Source: Tribonema minus (taxonomy: Eukaryota; Sar; Xanthophyceae; Tribonematales; Tribonemataceae). From it: a stretch of DNA of 64,000 nt. Positions 21,250 to 32,821 of this stretch are shown here, piece after piece. The translations under genes and the position numbers were made by a program. Every line of letters starts with the position of its first letter. The stretch's first letter is position 1. The notes below the pieces were generated by a model. The model made no database searches and had not been told where the DNA came from. It was given only the letters and a program-made list of their open reading frames with translations. The stretch spans positions 558,001 to 622,000 of the forward strand of contig JAFCMP010000002.1 in assembly GCA_017506865.1 (NCBI GenBank), read 5' to 3'.

Positions 21250-23654
21250 GTGTGAGTCTCAATCTTGAGTCAAGATGTATGACTCATGAGCCAAGAGCCT
21301 TGACCCTCGCAACGGCTGTTTGGAGCTGATAGCGTTGAACTTGGAGTCCCGTCGGCGGCGATGCAGAGACGTTACCGTCGCACTTGCCGTAACGGCGGAT
21401 GACTTAAACACGGCCTGACCCTGCCTAGTGGCTGCGGCCAAGTGGTTTGGGCCTGGTGTAATCCTGGCTAGGGGGTGACCAAAGGGGGTTGCCGCTGCCG
21501 GCAGGGGACACGCATTACGGTGCTGGCTCTGACTGGCAGGGTTGAGGGTCAGTGACGCGGGCTTGTTGTGATTATCAGCTGCGAACGGTGTGCAGAGTCG
21601 GGCCTCGGACCCAACGCTGACAACAAGGCTTTGGGTTTCAGGGTAGGAGAGTCTTTGCACAAAAGCGTCCGTAGGAAAGGGGGCGAAGAAACGGTCGCAA
21701 ATAGCGCTGAGACAGGGGATTGAAAAAAGTTCATAACTGCGAAGGAGTTGCAACACAACACAGCGAAGCTCGGGGGGGGGGGGGGGGGGGGGGGAGTCTG
21801 TGGGTTGGTCAGGAATATGCCCTGTCACACCTGTCTGTCCCATCGCCTTGCGAAGGCGTAGTGTGAGCACTGCACAGCCCACACTGCCGTACATCACAAA
21901 ACACAGTCACAACAGCCCCCGCAGGCATGGGACAAACAGAGCAGTGGGAATTGGGCATTTTTGTATCATGACAGGAGTCGCCAGGCATCCCCTGTCTCGT
22001 ATTGCTGGTATTTTTTAAGCCGGCACGTTTTTGAGAGGGGGCACAATGTTATGTGTTGTCCAATTCTGCAGCGGCTCGAGAGTCTGTGTGATGACACACA
22101 AGCAGTGCCAGGCTGGGGCAAGTGGTTTGGCGGAAGGGTAGTTCAAATGGCAACGCTCAGCCAGACCCAGTATTTGCTCTGCCTTGCGGTTACGTAAGCA
22201 GCGCATGCACGTGTTGTCATACTCAGTCGCCTCTCAATGGATACGTGTGTTTTGCACTTAAGGAGTGTGGGTGCAAATGCGTTTATTCCATAAACTGCAA
22301 CCTGCTCCTGCTGTTTGGTATTCATGCTGCTGAAGGCTCATCATTTATGTGACGCACAGTCGTCGTCCATGCTTTTCTGGTGTCAGATTGATGCTCTGTG
22401 ACTATCAAGTCACTATTTGCCACCTGCTTGCTGGGCATGAGAGTCACTTTGTGCCCATCATTCTTCAACGCATGGTGCAGCCATCTTTGCTGGTTCGTTC
22501 TCTCTGGCTTGCTTTGTAGCCGCTGTGCTGCAAGGATGCCAATTGCAATGACTTGGCCCCAATGTAAACTTTCAAAACATCGACACAGAATGGAATCGTT
22601 TCATGGTGCGCTCAACCGAGGGGGGCGCAGTAGATTCTCGAGTGTAACGTTGCCAGCTTCAAGCAGAGGGGTGTCCAACCACTGGTGGTGACTGATGAAG
22701 TGCCATTCGACGATCATTCAACTTGAAGCTCGTGGCCATAGAACAGATACCACATGCGCTGTTGACAAGACAGCATTCATGACAGCACTTGCGCAATGTC
22801 CACTTCCGCAATGTCAAGTTGTGAGAGCTAGAGTCGAGTACTGTCGGCAGCTTGAAGTAGCTGCAGGTTTTGGGCCCTATGTGTGGCCAAAGTCTGCATA
22901 CGCCCGTCCATTTGCACGCATTTGTTGACAGTGCAACATGGCATTGATCATGCAAGTGACTGCAATGCCAAGCCAGAGCTACAGGCACAGACAGAGGGAA
23001 ATGGCATCGACAAACAGATAAAATTTTCCTTACCCCATACTTCGAAGTATATTGTGTGCATCCCACATCAAAAACATTCATAAACGGATAGTAACCAGAC
23101 AGCGTACGGACGCTCGGCGGCTGCGGCGTCACTGACGGAAGTTGCGCGGGGACGTAGCGGATATAGTTGAAGTAGGAGTGTGTGTGTGTGACAAAACTGA
23201 TCGGAAGGTGCGCACTGGGTTATGCCTAGCGGCTTGACTGTCACTGTCGGCCATCTCTCGAAAGGAGAGACGTACGTGTGTGCCCCGATCCTCACAGTAA
23301 AAAAACGACGAGGGGGGGGTTACGTACCCCCGCTCCGCGCCCTGCAGCAATGTGCAGGTAATATAATTCGTTGCGCCGCGTGCGAAGCGTCAGCGGTCTT
23401 AAAATTCGCAACAGGAATCACGCAAGAAACTGCAACCATGCCCCCCCCCTCCCCGCCCCCCTCTTGCACCAAGGTTGCACTGCCGCTGAACTCTGGACCA
23501 TACTTGTACCGCAGCTGAACTCCGGCCGCACGCGCAGCGCTGAACAGCAGCCACCGCGCGCATCAGCGCTCGACATCGTGCGCTGTCAAAGGCACCGCCA
23601 GCAAAAGCTCCGTATCTGTGCATTGGCCCGTAGGCCACAGCAATCCGCAACCAC
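21250..23654. other. Intergenic region between the RAD16-type and cysteine-rich genes
   Basis: This region separates two convergent genes. It holds a G-run at 21772-21794, a palindrome ATACTTCGAAGTAT at about 23038-23051 (the same 14-mer occurs at about 5609), and otherwise unremarkable sequence. Open frames are short and mutually overlapping; I support no gene. Confidence 0.5.
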
Positions 23655-26600
23655 CTACATAAACGCACTTTCCCGAAGACTGCTGCCATGCTTGCCGGTG
23701 ACACTACCGTTGCTGGCGTTTCGGCGGCCGTTGCTTGTGCCGCCGCCGTTGCCGCCACTGCTACCGCCGCCGTGGGCAGCGGTGCTGCCGCCGCCGCCGC
23801 TGCCGCCGCCAGTGCCGCTGCCACCGCCACCTCCTTTGTTTTTGCCGTTACTGCCCTTGTGCTTGCCAGTAGTTTTGCCCTTCTTCTTGCCCTTGCCACC
23901 GCCGGCTCCGCCTTTGTTTTTGCCGCCTTTGCCGTTGCCACCGCCGCCGCTTTTGCCGCCGCTTCCGCCGCTTTTGCCACCGTTTCCGCCGCCTTTCGAC
24001 GGCCGCGGCGTCGCGCCTTTCTTCGCCTCCCTCGTATCGCAGAACACGCCGGTGAAACCCGGCGTGCACTTGCACTTCTTGAAGTGGCCCTTGTCGTGGT
24101 TGATGTAGGGGGAGGCGGCGGCGATGCACTTTCCGCCGTTCTTGCAGAGATCCGTCGTGCAGCCGAAAGGGTACACGCACTCTGTGGTGAGGCTTGGTAA
24201 CACGCCATGGAAGGCCTCCTTGCACACCTGGGGGGTTGGGGAGGGGGGGAGGGGGCATGTATTGAGGTGATGTAAGGTAGGCATCAATCGCTACTTGAGA
24301 AATGCCATGACGGTGCACGACTGTATTGGCGCAATCGGTGCAATGGGCACTTCACATCAACAGGAGGTCACGGTGACAGGGTACCATGTGAGGTGCGTAG
24401 GTAGGTGCATCAGAGAGGGGTAGGTTGCAAGGCTCAATATGATGCGCTCTCTGCGGCAAGGGGGTGTAGTACAGCATACATTGCGGCTCTGCATTCACGT
24501 TGCATGAGTGTTGCTCTACTCTGTGCGCACAATTTTGAACACTTGAGAGACATGAGTGACACCACTTCAAGTATGAGACTCCATCAATTAATTTAAATAA
24601 CGCGCCCCCTTTGTCCAAAAGCAAGGTTTGAAAATCTGTTGAGATGATGATGTGAGGTCGACTGTACTTCAAGTACTTGAAGTACCTGTTTTGGCAGGCA
24701 GCAGCGATCATCGCCGGTCTTGCTGTCCAGGCTTTTGCGGCCGCAGGGGAGCTTGCAGGTGCCGCACTGCGTTGTGTAACCGCCATCCGCTTTGTCCTGC
24801 ATCCATATGAGGACAACGCGGGCGAGCACGTTTTGAACTTGTGGTGATCAACGATGCACAGAGTGCGCAATGGTGTGTTTCAAAGAGGTTTTGTTTGCTG
24901 TTGTCATGTAACTGTCAACAATGATTGTCGCCATGAACTGCCGTCGTGTAACTGTCGCCAAGTAGCTGCCGCCATCCTCCTTCCTGCATCCGCACAGGGA
25001 CAAGGGTTAGGGTGAGGGTCAGGAGGGGAAGCGTGTCAACCGCCGCTAATCCACATGAGCATCAGATTAGAGGCGTGGCATTACATGCTGTCTGCTGAAG
25101 TGTGGCTGCGCTTTCAACAATCCATATGCAAAATACAGGTTCTTGAGTGTGTCTGTGTGTGTCTGTAGGCATGCGCTGTTTGCACCACTCTGCCTTGAGC
25201 AAACCAGTCCCTCTTGCACTCAGTTTCTTCAAAAAGCGCTGCAGAGTGCTGCTGCACAACTTAGGGTTAGGGTTAGCACAAGTGCTTGTTAGGCAGGGCC
25301 ACATCCTACTGTCGACTTGAACGTGGCCAATCGGAGCCCAACTTTCCTGCTGAGTCTGGTTCCAGTGGATTACCTCGTCTATCTACACACACGTCTATCT
25401 ACACAGGCAGCGTGTGCCTCAAACCGCCACCACATCTCGCAGCATGGAGCTTCCAGTTGCAGTCGAATGTCAGCGGTGGCAGCAAACGGTCTACAACCCT
25501 GACCTTACTGGCCTCACTTGAGTTTTCCCAGAGCAGCAACTAGCGGTATGTGCACCTCAAGCCCTACGGTAGCCCGCAGTGCCACCATAGTCTCCAGCAC
25601 CCCGATATAGCAATGCTCAGCACATATCTGCTCTTTAGCATCCGCATTTCTGACCTAAATCGGGGGGAAAAAAATTTGGACCTTCATTTTCAACTTGAAT
25701 GTTTCTGGCACGCGGCACCGTTGTTTGGTGACAATACACCCACATCATTACAAAAGACCTCAATTGATCTTCAACGTCATACCCCACAACACTTCAGTGA
25801 GTGCAGCGCTGTGTGATCAACCACCGCCGCGCCGTGACGCTGTCGACCGCACCTGAATGCAGCACTGCTGGCCAGAGCGGCAGCACATGTCATCCGCCGC
25901 CCTACTGTACCCGAATGCTGCAAATATCAACCACTGCCTAGACCATCATACCTGAATATATCACTGATTCGTTTTTCAGTAACCACCGTCCAGACTACCA
26001 TGCCTGAATGCAGCAGTGCTTGCTGGCGGGGCAGCACATGCCCATCCGCAGTCTCCCGCCCGCCCGCGCTGCGCACCAAAAACTTCAACATCAATATTGT
26101 CTGGCACACCTCGAACCTCAACTTCAGGTCATCTCCACCGCCTCGTCGTCTCAGGGTTAGGGTTAAAGCTGGGGGTGAAGTGAGGTTGCCACTCGCACGG
26201 TTAGAGTGGAGGTTCTGCGCCCCTCGCCGCGCACCTGAACGTAGCACTGCTTGCCGGCGGGGCAGCAAGTGTCATCCGCAGTCTCCTCCGCGTCCGCGCC
26301 GCGCACCCAAAACTTCAATTCCAGTTGTAGCGCACACCTCAGAAAGTTCACCTCAAACTTCAAAGTTAGTTCGCGTCAACCACTGCCTATCATACCTGAA
26401 TGTAGCACTGCTTGCCGGCGGGGCAGCATGTATCATCCGCAGTCTCCTCTCCGTCCGCGCTGCGCACGCGCCCGCACGGCGTCTCCCCCTTCCCCTCCGC
26501 GCACGCCTGCCGCGCCACGCACACCGTCCCCCTATGAGCATCACCGCCATCCGCAGCGCACATCTCGCCACGGCCGCAGCACACCGCCTCCACCGACTGC

Positions 26601-27771
26601 CCAAACGTCGTCAGCGCAAAAGTGTGGGAGCCGCAGGCGGAGCGGCCGTCGGGGCACTCCGTGAAGGGCGCACAGCGCGTGCCGAAGGTGCCGTCGGCCG
26701 CAAGCTTTGTCGCGCGGCATGTTGTCCCCTGGAACAGCGGGCAGCACGCCGTGTAGGGGGACACGCGCGCGGGGACATACGCATCGCCGCTGCTGGGCCG
26801 CCAACGCGCGCCGCAGCGCTCGTCGGCGTACTTGCAGGGTGGAGTGTTGCCGCTTGAAGTTGCGGCGGCAGTTGCAGTGGGCGCGATGAGGAAGGAGTGC
26901 AGGGGGTTGAAGGGGGGGGGGATGCAGGGCGGGGTTCCGCAGGGCTTGCTGCCGTGTTGTGCTAGGATGGCGTCGAGGCAGCAGTGGGAGGTGCTGTCGG
27001 GGAACTTGGCGGCGCAGGCGCCGGGGACGCCGCAGCTGTCTCCGCATCTGCAGGGTGAGGAGCAGGCCATTGGAGGTTGAGATATGCGAAATGAATGTGA
27101 GTTGAAAGCAAGTCGGGCCTTGTGTTGTGTCACAACGGAGACATGCTGTCACGGGAGGAGCTTGATTGCCGGAGCGGGCGAGCATTCAGCCAGTGTTCAC
27201 TGACACGCTGCTGAGGGAAACGATGCTGTGAGAAAACCGCTCAGCGCATGAAATGTCCACTGGGATGCAGGCAAGCGCCAAGGGGTTGGCTGTTCTGCTT
27301 CTAAATATTATAAATATAGATGCCTTCAAATGGACTATGCATGATTCGTCGAACACACAAATGCAGAGCAAGCTCCACTAAGCAAAACTCATCGCACGGT
27401 CGACGATGAATCAGATTAATGACACCGGTTCGTGACGCCGGCTCGTCGATAGCGCCAACGCCTACTGCTGTCGACAAACAGCGTGCAAATGCCGACGGGT
27501 GCTCGCATTGAGGCAGAGCTGGCAAGACCGCCTATGCCGGCTTGTATGTGCAGCACAGACGTTCTCACCTCTGTGGGCAGCATACTTTGCCTTGCGCGCC
27601 CAGCACGCCATCGCCGTCGCCGCAACTCGCCAACAGCGGTGTCAAGACGCTGCCGATGAGCAGGCTGGACTCCGCGCTGTGCGCCTCATAGGCTTGTGCG
27701 CCTGACGCAGAGCATCGTCGCATCAGAACTGCTGCCAAGCATGCCGTCGAAGCTCCTGCCGGCAGCCGCAT
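23655..27771 (-). CDS. Secreted cysteine-rich protein with EGF-like domain and Gly/Lys-rich tail (4 exons)
   Basis: Exons on the minus strand: 27771-27569, 27047-26396, 24796-24686, 24227-23655, all GT-AG, joined in frame to 512 aa. Exon 1 gives a hydrophobic stretch (SLLIGSVLTPLLAS) and CGDGDGV...KVCCPQ. Exon 2 continues RCGDSCGVPGACAAK...CCLDAI, then several Cys pairs such as CCGRGEMC and TCCPAGKQCYIQ. Exon 3 is TQCGTCKLPCG...RCCLPKQ. Exon 4 has an EGF-like module (CTTDLCKNGGKC...CKCTPGFTGVFC) and a Gly/Lys/Ser tail of about 100 residues. I infer an extracellular or cell-wall protein stabilised by disulfides. The CGDG/VCC/CG.C/CC pattern is one I recall from stramenopile secreted proteins. 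The true start is less certain because an upstream signal-peptide exon is possible. Confidence 0.75.
24664..24685 (-). repeat. 22-bp perfect palindrome starting at a splice donor
   Basis: The intron after the exon ending at 24686 begins with a perfect 22-bp palindrome built from GTACTTCAAGT and its complement. Its first two bases are the donor GT. In RNA it would fold into an 11-bp hairpin burying the 5' splice site. Confidence 0.9.
25850..26300 (-). repeat. Copies of the TCCPAGKQCYIQ exon end
   Basis: The 3' edge of exon 2 (real end 26396) is repeated downstream in the intron at 26300-26225 (coding EETADDTCCPAGKQCYVQ, then GTGCGC), 26062-26005 and 25905-25850, with rising divergence. The nearest copy keeps frame and a donor and might serve as a repeated exon. 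Confidence 0.8.
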
Positions 27772-28621
27772 GCTCGCGGGGTGTGTGATTTGAACTGTGT
27801 GTGCTGCAGTAAAGTTGAACGAAGGGGCCTGGGGCCTTGCGATGTTTAATCAGTTTTCAAGCCCAACGCAGGACAGGAGCTGTTGTTCTGCTTGCAGGGC
27901 TTCAGTCGCCACCGTCCTTAAGCGCCCGCTGCTGTGGACGAAAAACTGTGTGCGTGGCGTCCCGCACAACCGACGTTCCTCGTTTTTTGAAATCGAGCCC
28001 CATCCGTTGCCTCCGGTTGGCTTTGCCAGGAGCTATATGGCTGGAGCCGCACTGGACGGAGATGCTACTCGAGCAGACAGGAAGCCTTTGGATGCTCGCC
28101 CTTCGCGGGTACTAGCTTCGATTAGACGGTTTGAATGGCAAAAGCTTGCCCCCACATCGTGGTTCTACAGTCTTGGCGAGTGCGTGTGTCCCCGACACAC
28201 TGATTAGTAGTAGTGACCATACATATATGATGGTGACTGTAGCAGCACAAGTGTAGCAGCACAATGCACCAACTATTCAGACCTAGGCGGCACACCACTG
28301 CCAGTCTTGACCGCAAGATAGCTACACTGCCGTCTTTAATGCTACAGCGATTGCAGAGCAAGACCCCAGCATGCTTGTCTCTCTCTCTCTCACAGCATAC
28401 ATACGCGTCTGACAGAGTAACACTGAGGTGTTGCAGTCATGCAACGATCTCTCCAGAACACATGCTCCATCCAAAGCAAAAGGTGAAGCATTCTTGCTCT
28501 ACAGTACCAGCTGAACAGCCCATCAGCACCAACAAACAGCCATACACAAAGAAAGCATCATTGGCCAAGCCACGTATATGTACATTGACTTCATACACAG
28601 ACGCTACCCAACCTGGCATGC
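27772..28621. other. Intergenic region between the cysteine-rich gene and RTF2
   Basis: The region lies 5' of the cysteine-rich gene and 3' of RTF2, both on the minus strand. There is a short CT microsatellite at about 28378-28391. The open frame at 27797-28207 (+) has no recognisable motif and I do not support it as a gene. Confidence 0.45.
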
Positions 28622-31475
28622 TCAGATTGGGCACGCAGCCTTGCCTGACGCAAACAGCTCCGTCGCCGTGGGCTTATGCTTGCCAAATAGGCTACCATAC
28701 ACCGCGCTGCTGGCTTTCTGGGCCCGCACTGCTGCCTCCGCTTCCGTGACTGATCGTGATGCCACTGCTGGCCTGGCAGTAGCGCCCGCTGCCTGCTGCG
28801 CTGCAGCTTTAGCAGCCTGTCATGAAGCAACAATTCAAAGAGCATAGTGAGTGTTGGAAAACTTGAAGCTACTTCTAAAAAAGTCAAGCTCAACATGCGC
28901 TGACCAGGGACAGAGCAGCGCAGAGTTCAGCATGCGGACCCATCTGACTGAAGGTTGACCATCAAAATGTGATCATGTATGCACTGCAGTAGGTACACAC
29001 CTTGGACGTCAAGTCAAACATAAGGCTGCTGCACGACAGATACGCTGCAACCCAGCACACGACCGATACGCTGCAACCCAGTACACAACGGCTTCACTGC
29101 TGAAGACATGGGCATCGCAAATGGCGCAACTGCATACTGCGGCGCTCTAATCTTCGTGTACTTCTTCCTGCTCCTGCCGTGGCTTTCGCCAGCGCTGAGT
29201 ATAGATATGCTGCCAAGGTGCGCACAACGACTTGCGCCGCCAACAACCCACACAGTGCAAATGATCCCTGTACAGCACAAGCACCATACCTTTTTGTGCT
29301 TCTTCTTGCTCCCCTCGTGGCCCTCCGCAGCAGCAGCGTCCACTGCTGCCTCCGCCCCTTCCCCTGCTGCGAGCGCGCGCTTCTCCCCCTTCAGCTTGGC
29401 CTTCTCCCCCTTGAGCTTCGCCTTAGCCGCTTTGAGCTGCTCTCGCCGCGTCTCCATGCGCTGCCGCAGCTGCTGCTGCTCGTCCTTGTCCGGCGCCAGC
29501 CGCATGACGTCATCTTGGACGAAAGGGCCATATTCCGCCTGAAGGGTAGAAGTAGAGTTAAGGTTAGGGTTAAAGCAATGTCAGGGGCATCCATGCAAAA
29601 AGAGGGTTTGTTTGAAAAGACTGAGCCTCTCACCCGCTGCGCATCCCCAGCATCCTTCCATGTGGACGATGCTGATGCCTCAATGACGCCGTTGACGATG
29701 CGGGCGAAAACAAGCCTGCAGACCCTGCTTCAGTGACAACCAGATTAGTGTATAGCCTACGTCGTGTATAAACATGCGTGCAAAACACCTAGTGGTCCCC
29801 TCACCTGAAGCCCCTCGATCCCCACTTCTGCGATGGCGCGATCAGATATGACCCACCCCGTGCTGCGGATGATGGAAAAGGGGTACCTGCCGGTGAACTC
29901 CTGGAATGTGATGGGGCACATGTACGGTGGCGACTCGGAGTCTGACTCGTCGTAGGCGCGGTTCGCAGTCAGCTGCGCAAGCGGGGGGGGGGGCGATGAA
30001 GCTGTGGTCAGCCCCATGGTCAACATGCAGCAAGCGCGGCGTTGAAGTAGCATGCAGCAAAGGTGACAAGTAGTAAAGCAGCAGATGTTGTCTGTCAACT
30101 TCAACTTCAGCCAGAAGAGGCGTCAAAATCGAGATGATGCTGCAACCGTGAGCTTGATACTCGCAGCCGCGATGTAGTGCCACTGAGGGCCCTTCATGTA
30201 CTAATGTAAAAGAATCAACAGATCATAGAGCTCTAGGTGACGCGGTGTGGTGAGCCGCAAATGCCTTCCACCGATAACCGTGGTCGCCGCTGCTGCGGCC
30301 ATTGGCCACAAGTCAACCACTAATAGTACATATTCCATCCCCCTCACATGCCAAGATGCAGCAGTGCTCACCTTGGGCTCGATGAGGTCCTTAAGTCCGC
30401 GAAGGTGAGCAAAGGTGGGGTCCAGGGTCCTGTCCAACAGGGCGCTGAGCACTGCATCTTTGTTGTACAAGTAGCCCAGCTCGCACACGACGATGGGCTC
30501 CTGTAACCGCTCATTGCTGACTGCGCACACCTGTTGCGCGGGGGAGTGTGGAGCGGAGGGGGGGAGGAAGGGGAGGCGCACATGTTGGGGGTCTGTATGT
30601 ACTGAGGTATGGAATGTGCTGCCACAAGAAAAAAAGTGGTGCCTGTGGGCCAATGCAAAGCGAGGTGCCGTGCGAGTAACGGTGACCTGTACGCTCACGT
30701 GAGCTTTGTCAGATCGCACAGCATAGCGCAATGAGCATGTAGGATTACCAAGCTGACTGCATCTGTTGTTTTGAAAGGAGAAGACGCTGAGTTTGCAGTG
30801 CATGTAATGGAGCCGACCTCACAAGTTGACGTGGCACAACAGCCGGGATGACCTGCAAGAAATAGATGCAGTGTTGCTGTGTTGTGCATTGTGACAGGGG
30901 GTCACAGGTACAGCGATAATTTGGTGGGTGTGCATGCAGAAAACAACTTGCTGGCCTCCAAAACATGAGGCATGCAAGCCAATGCCATTGTCTGCAAGGG
31001 GCTTCGAGCAGTGCACTTTGCTGAAAGTAAGGTGACCATGTGGCTTGCCCCGAGCCACAGCCACAGTTCCTTCTTCTTTTTTTTGCAGTGACCTGACACC
31101 ATTAGTTATGCCCGTCGCCTGAGAGCAGCTCAAAGAATGCATACGCTATCAGTAGAAATAGATCACAGCGACAATCAATACCATTGCTCCCACCAAAAAA
31201 GGAGCGCGGCCTCCTCCCTCCTCGCCATTTACCGACTTCAACAAGTCGTTTTGAAATGCTTTCAGGAACGAAAACCAAGTTGACAACAGGCGGAACGTTT
31301 GTCCGAGCGTGCTATGATTGATGCTCAGCAATGACTGAAGCAGTCTCACCTTAGTTCGCAGCTGCTTCTGCTCTCGTTCATCCACTGCCTCCGTCTGAGT
31401 GTTGTTCAAGAAGCCGTCCCCACACTGTCTCAGGAACTTCCTATTGGCTGCGATCACGCCACCATCGCCCCCCAT
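28622..31475 (-). CDS. RTF2: Replication termination factor 2 (5 exons, 298 aa)
   Basis: Exons: 31475-31350, 30530-30372, 29972-29805, 29538-29290, 28816-28622. All introns are phase 0 with GT-AG ends, giving 42+53+56+83+64 aa. The N-terminus MGGDGGVIAANRKFL matches the family's MGCDGGTIPKR start. EPIVVCELGYLYNKDAVLSALLD and YMCPITFQEFTGRYPF...GWVISDRAIAEV are the RING-like RTF2 core. FVQDDVMRLAP and the C-terminal SSAVYGSLF also match. In fission yeast Rtf2 stabilises paused replication forks, and in animals it is removed from stalled forks by proteasome shuttles; it is nuclear. The length is near the family norm (about 290-310). An in-frame extension upstream of 31475 is open but unlikely to be translated, given the family start. 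Confidence 0.93.
29130..29195 (-). repeat. Copy of the end of RTF2 exon 4
   Basis: The exon's 3' edge, coding GHEGSKKKHKK before GTATGG (exon ends 29290), is echoed about 130 bp downstream as GESHGRSRKKYTK. This is the same pattern as in the RAD16-type gene. Confidence 0.65.
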
Positions 31476-32585
31476 GGTCTCTCCTGGTCTCCTGAACGGA
31501 AGATCTACGCGCTCAGGTACTGAGTTTGGGGTAGGTATCGGTACCATTATGGGGTAGGTATCGGCACCCGATGAGGTCATGTCGCGGTAGGGTTTGGTTG
31601 TGGGGTGTTGGTGGTGAAGAGGGGGAAGCCTGTTTGCGTTTGAGTCTCTCTTCGGAGAAGGAATGTTGCATTGAGTGCACATCCACAGAGAGGGCTTTTC
31701 GCGCCCCTTGCGAAGCGAAATTAATAAAAGTACGCAACGCGTGCGCATTGAAGCTAGCAAGGTGTCAAGAGTACTTACCAGAAGTGACATGCATCACACT
31801 ACACGTTGGCATCCAGCAGCAGCCAGCAAATGTGCGGCAGAGACTCGCAGTGCAGAGTGTGTGATGGTACCTTTCATTTCGAAGCGCTAAGAGCGTGGCA
31901 CCAAACTTAATCGGCTCGCGGCACCTGTTGGCTATGAAGAGACGCTGTTACCGCACGCTGCTGCACCGGCACGAACTTACCGCCGACTAAGGCTGATGTC
32001 ATGCGTCGATTATCTTTCTTGCCATCCAAGTTGGACGCCCCCATTGTCGCCATGTATACGGCTGCGGCAATTGCAGCGAGCTAAATGACCCTCCGCTTCA
32101 ACAGCGCTATGTAAGCTGCAGCACCTAACTACCGCGTGCGCGCACAGTCGTCCACCTTCAGCATATCGTTCAGCAGTGTAGCAGCAGCGTAATACAGGCA
32201 GGCTTTCGCTGCGCTCTATCGTAGCCGCTACGTCGCAAGATCCATGGTTGTCTATGCTGCAAATTGCACCAGCAGCGCATGAAGTGCTACAGCTGGCAAA
32301 ACATGTTGCGACGGCGGTCCTGCGAGCAAAATTGCTGGGCATCAGCAAGCGCAGCTGGTGCTGAGTTTTGCGGGAAAGCGTGTTATGTTAGCCGCCAGTG
32401 CAAGCTTGACGACTTTTTACTGATTCTCGATGCACACGTCAATTCTCGGCCCTCCAAGGGGTCGTCAAAGACGGCGATTAAGTTGCCACCAGTGGACATG
32501 CTCTTATACGCTTTCATATCAACACAGAGGCAGTTCCCCAGAGATGCCCTATTCACATAATATCAACATAGCCCTCCATGCCATG
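31476..32585. other. Left half of the RTF2/hydrolase divergent promoter region
   Basis: The sequence lies upstream of RTF2 and ends at the inserted PLV. A small imperfect repeat (GGGGTAGGTATCGG) occurs at about 31529 and 31551. A frame at 32264-32560 (+) has some coding-like composition but no motif and no supported splice partner. I call no gene here. Confidence 0.4.
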
Positions 32586-32590
32586 CAGTC

Positions 32591-32641
32591 TGGAACCATA
32601 GATCTGATCTATGGTTCCACTGTACCGCTGGATATCCAACG
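32591..32641 (+). repeat. Left terminal inverted repeat of the PLV
   Basis: The 51 bp are identical to the reverse complement of 53527-53577. The outer 29 bp (32591-32619) form a perfect palindrome with 14-bp arms TGGAACCATAGATC around one central base. Inside the TIR follow three short units of the type TATCTAATGCCGCG (32650-32693), echoed inside the right TIR at about 53480-53520. Confidence 0.97.
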
Positions 32642-32821
32642 TACGTACGTATCTAATACCGCGCGCGTATCTAATGCCGCGCGCATCTAATGCCACTGTG
32701 CGATATCCAACCGCCGTAACCGTTTTCCTACACTTCGAGATCACGTTCGAAGATTAGTCGGAGCTGACTTTTGTGCCGCGGCCGTCTGAGCCGAATTATA
32801 ATATGATGCTTTGGATATCCA

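Noticed and set aside
27797-28207. Plus-strand open frame of 136 codons
   Set aside because: No motif, no splice context and overlapping equal-length frames.
29635-29712. Possible extra RTF2 exon (minus strand) reading ARIVNGVIEASASSTWKDAG
   Set aside because: The phase does not fit the phase-0 junctions on both sides, and the family sequence continues directly from GIEGLQ to AEYGPF.
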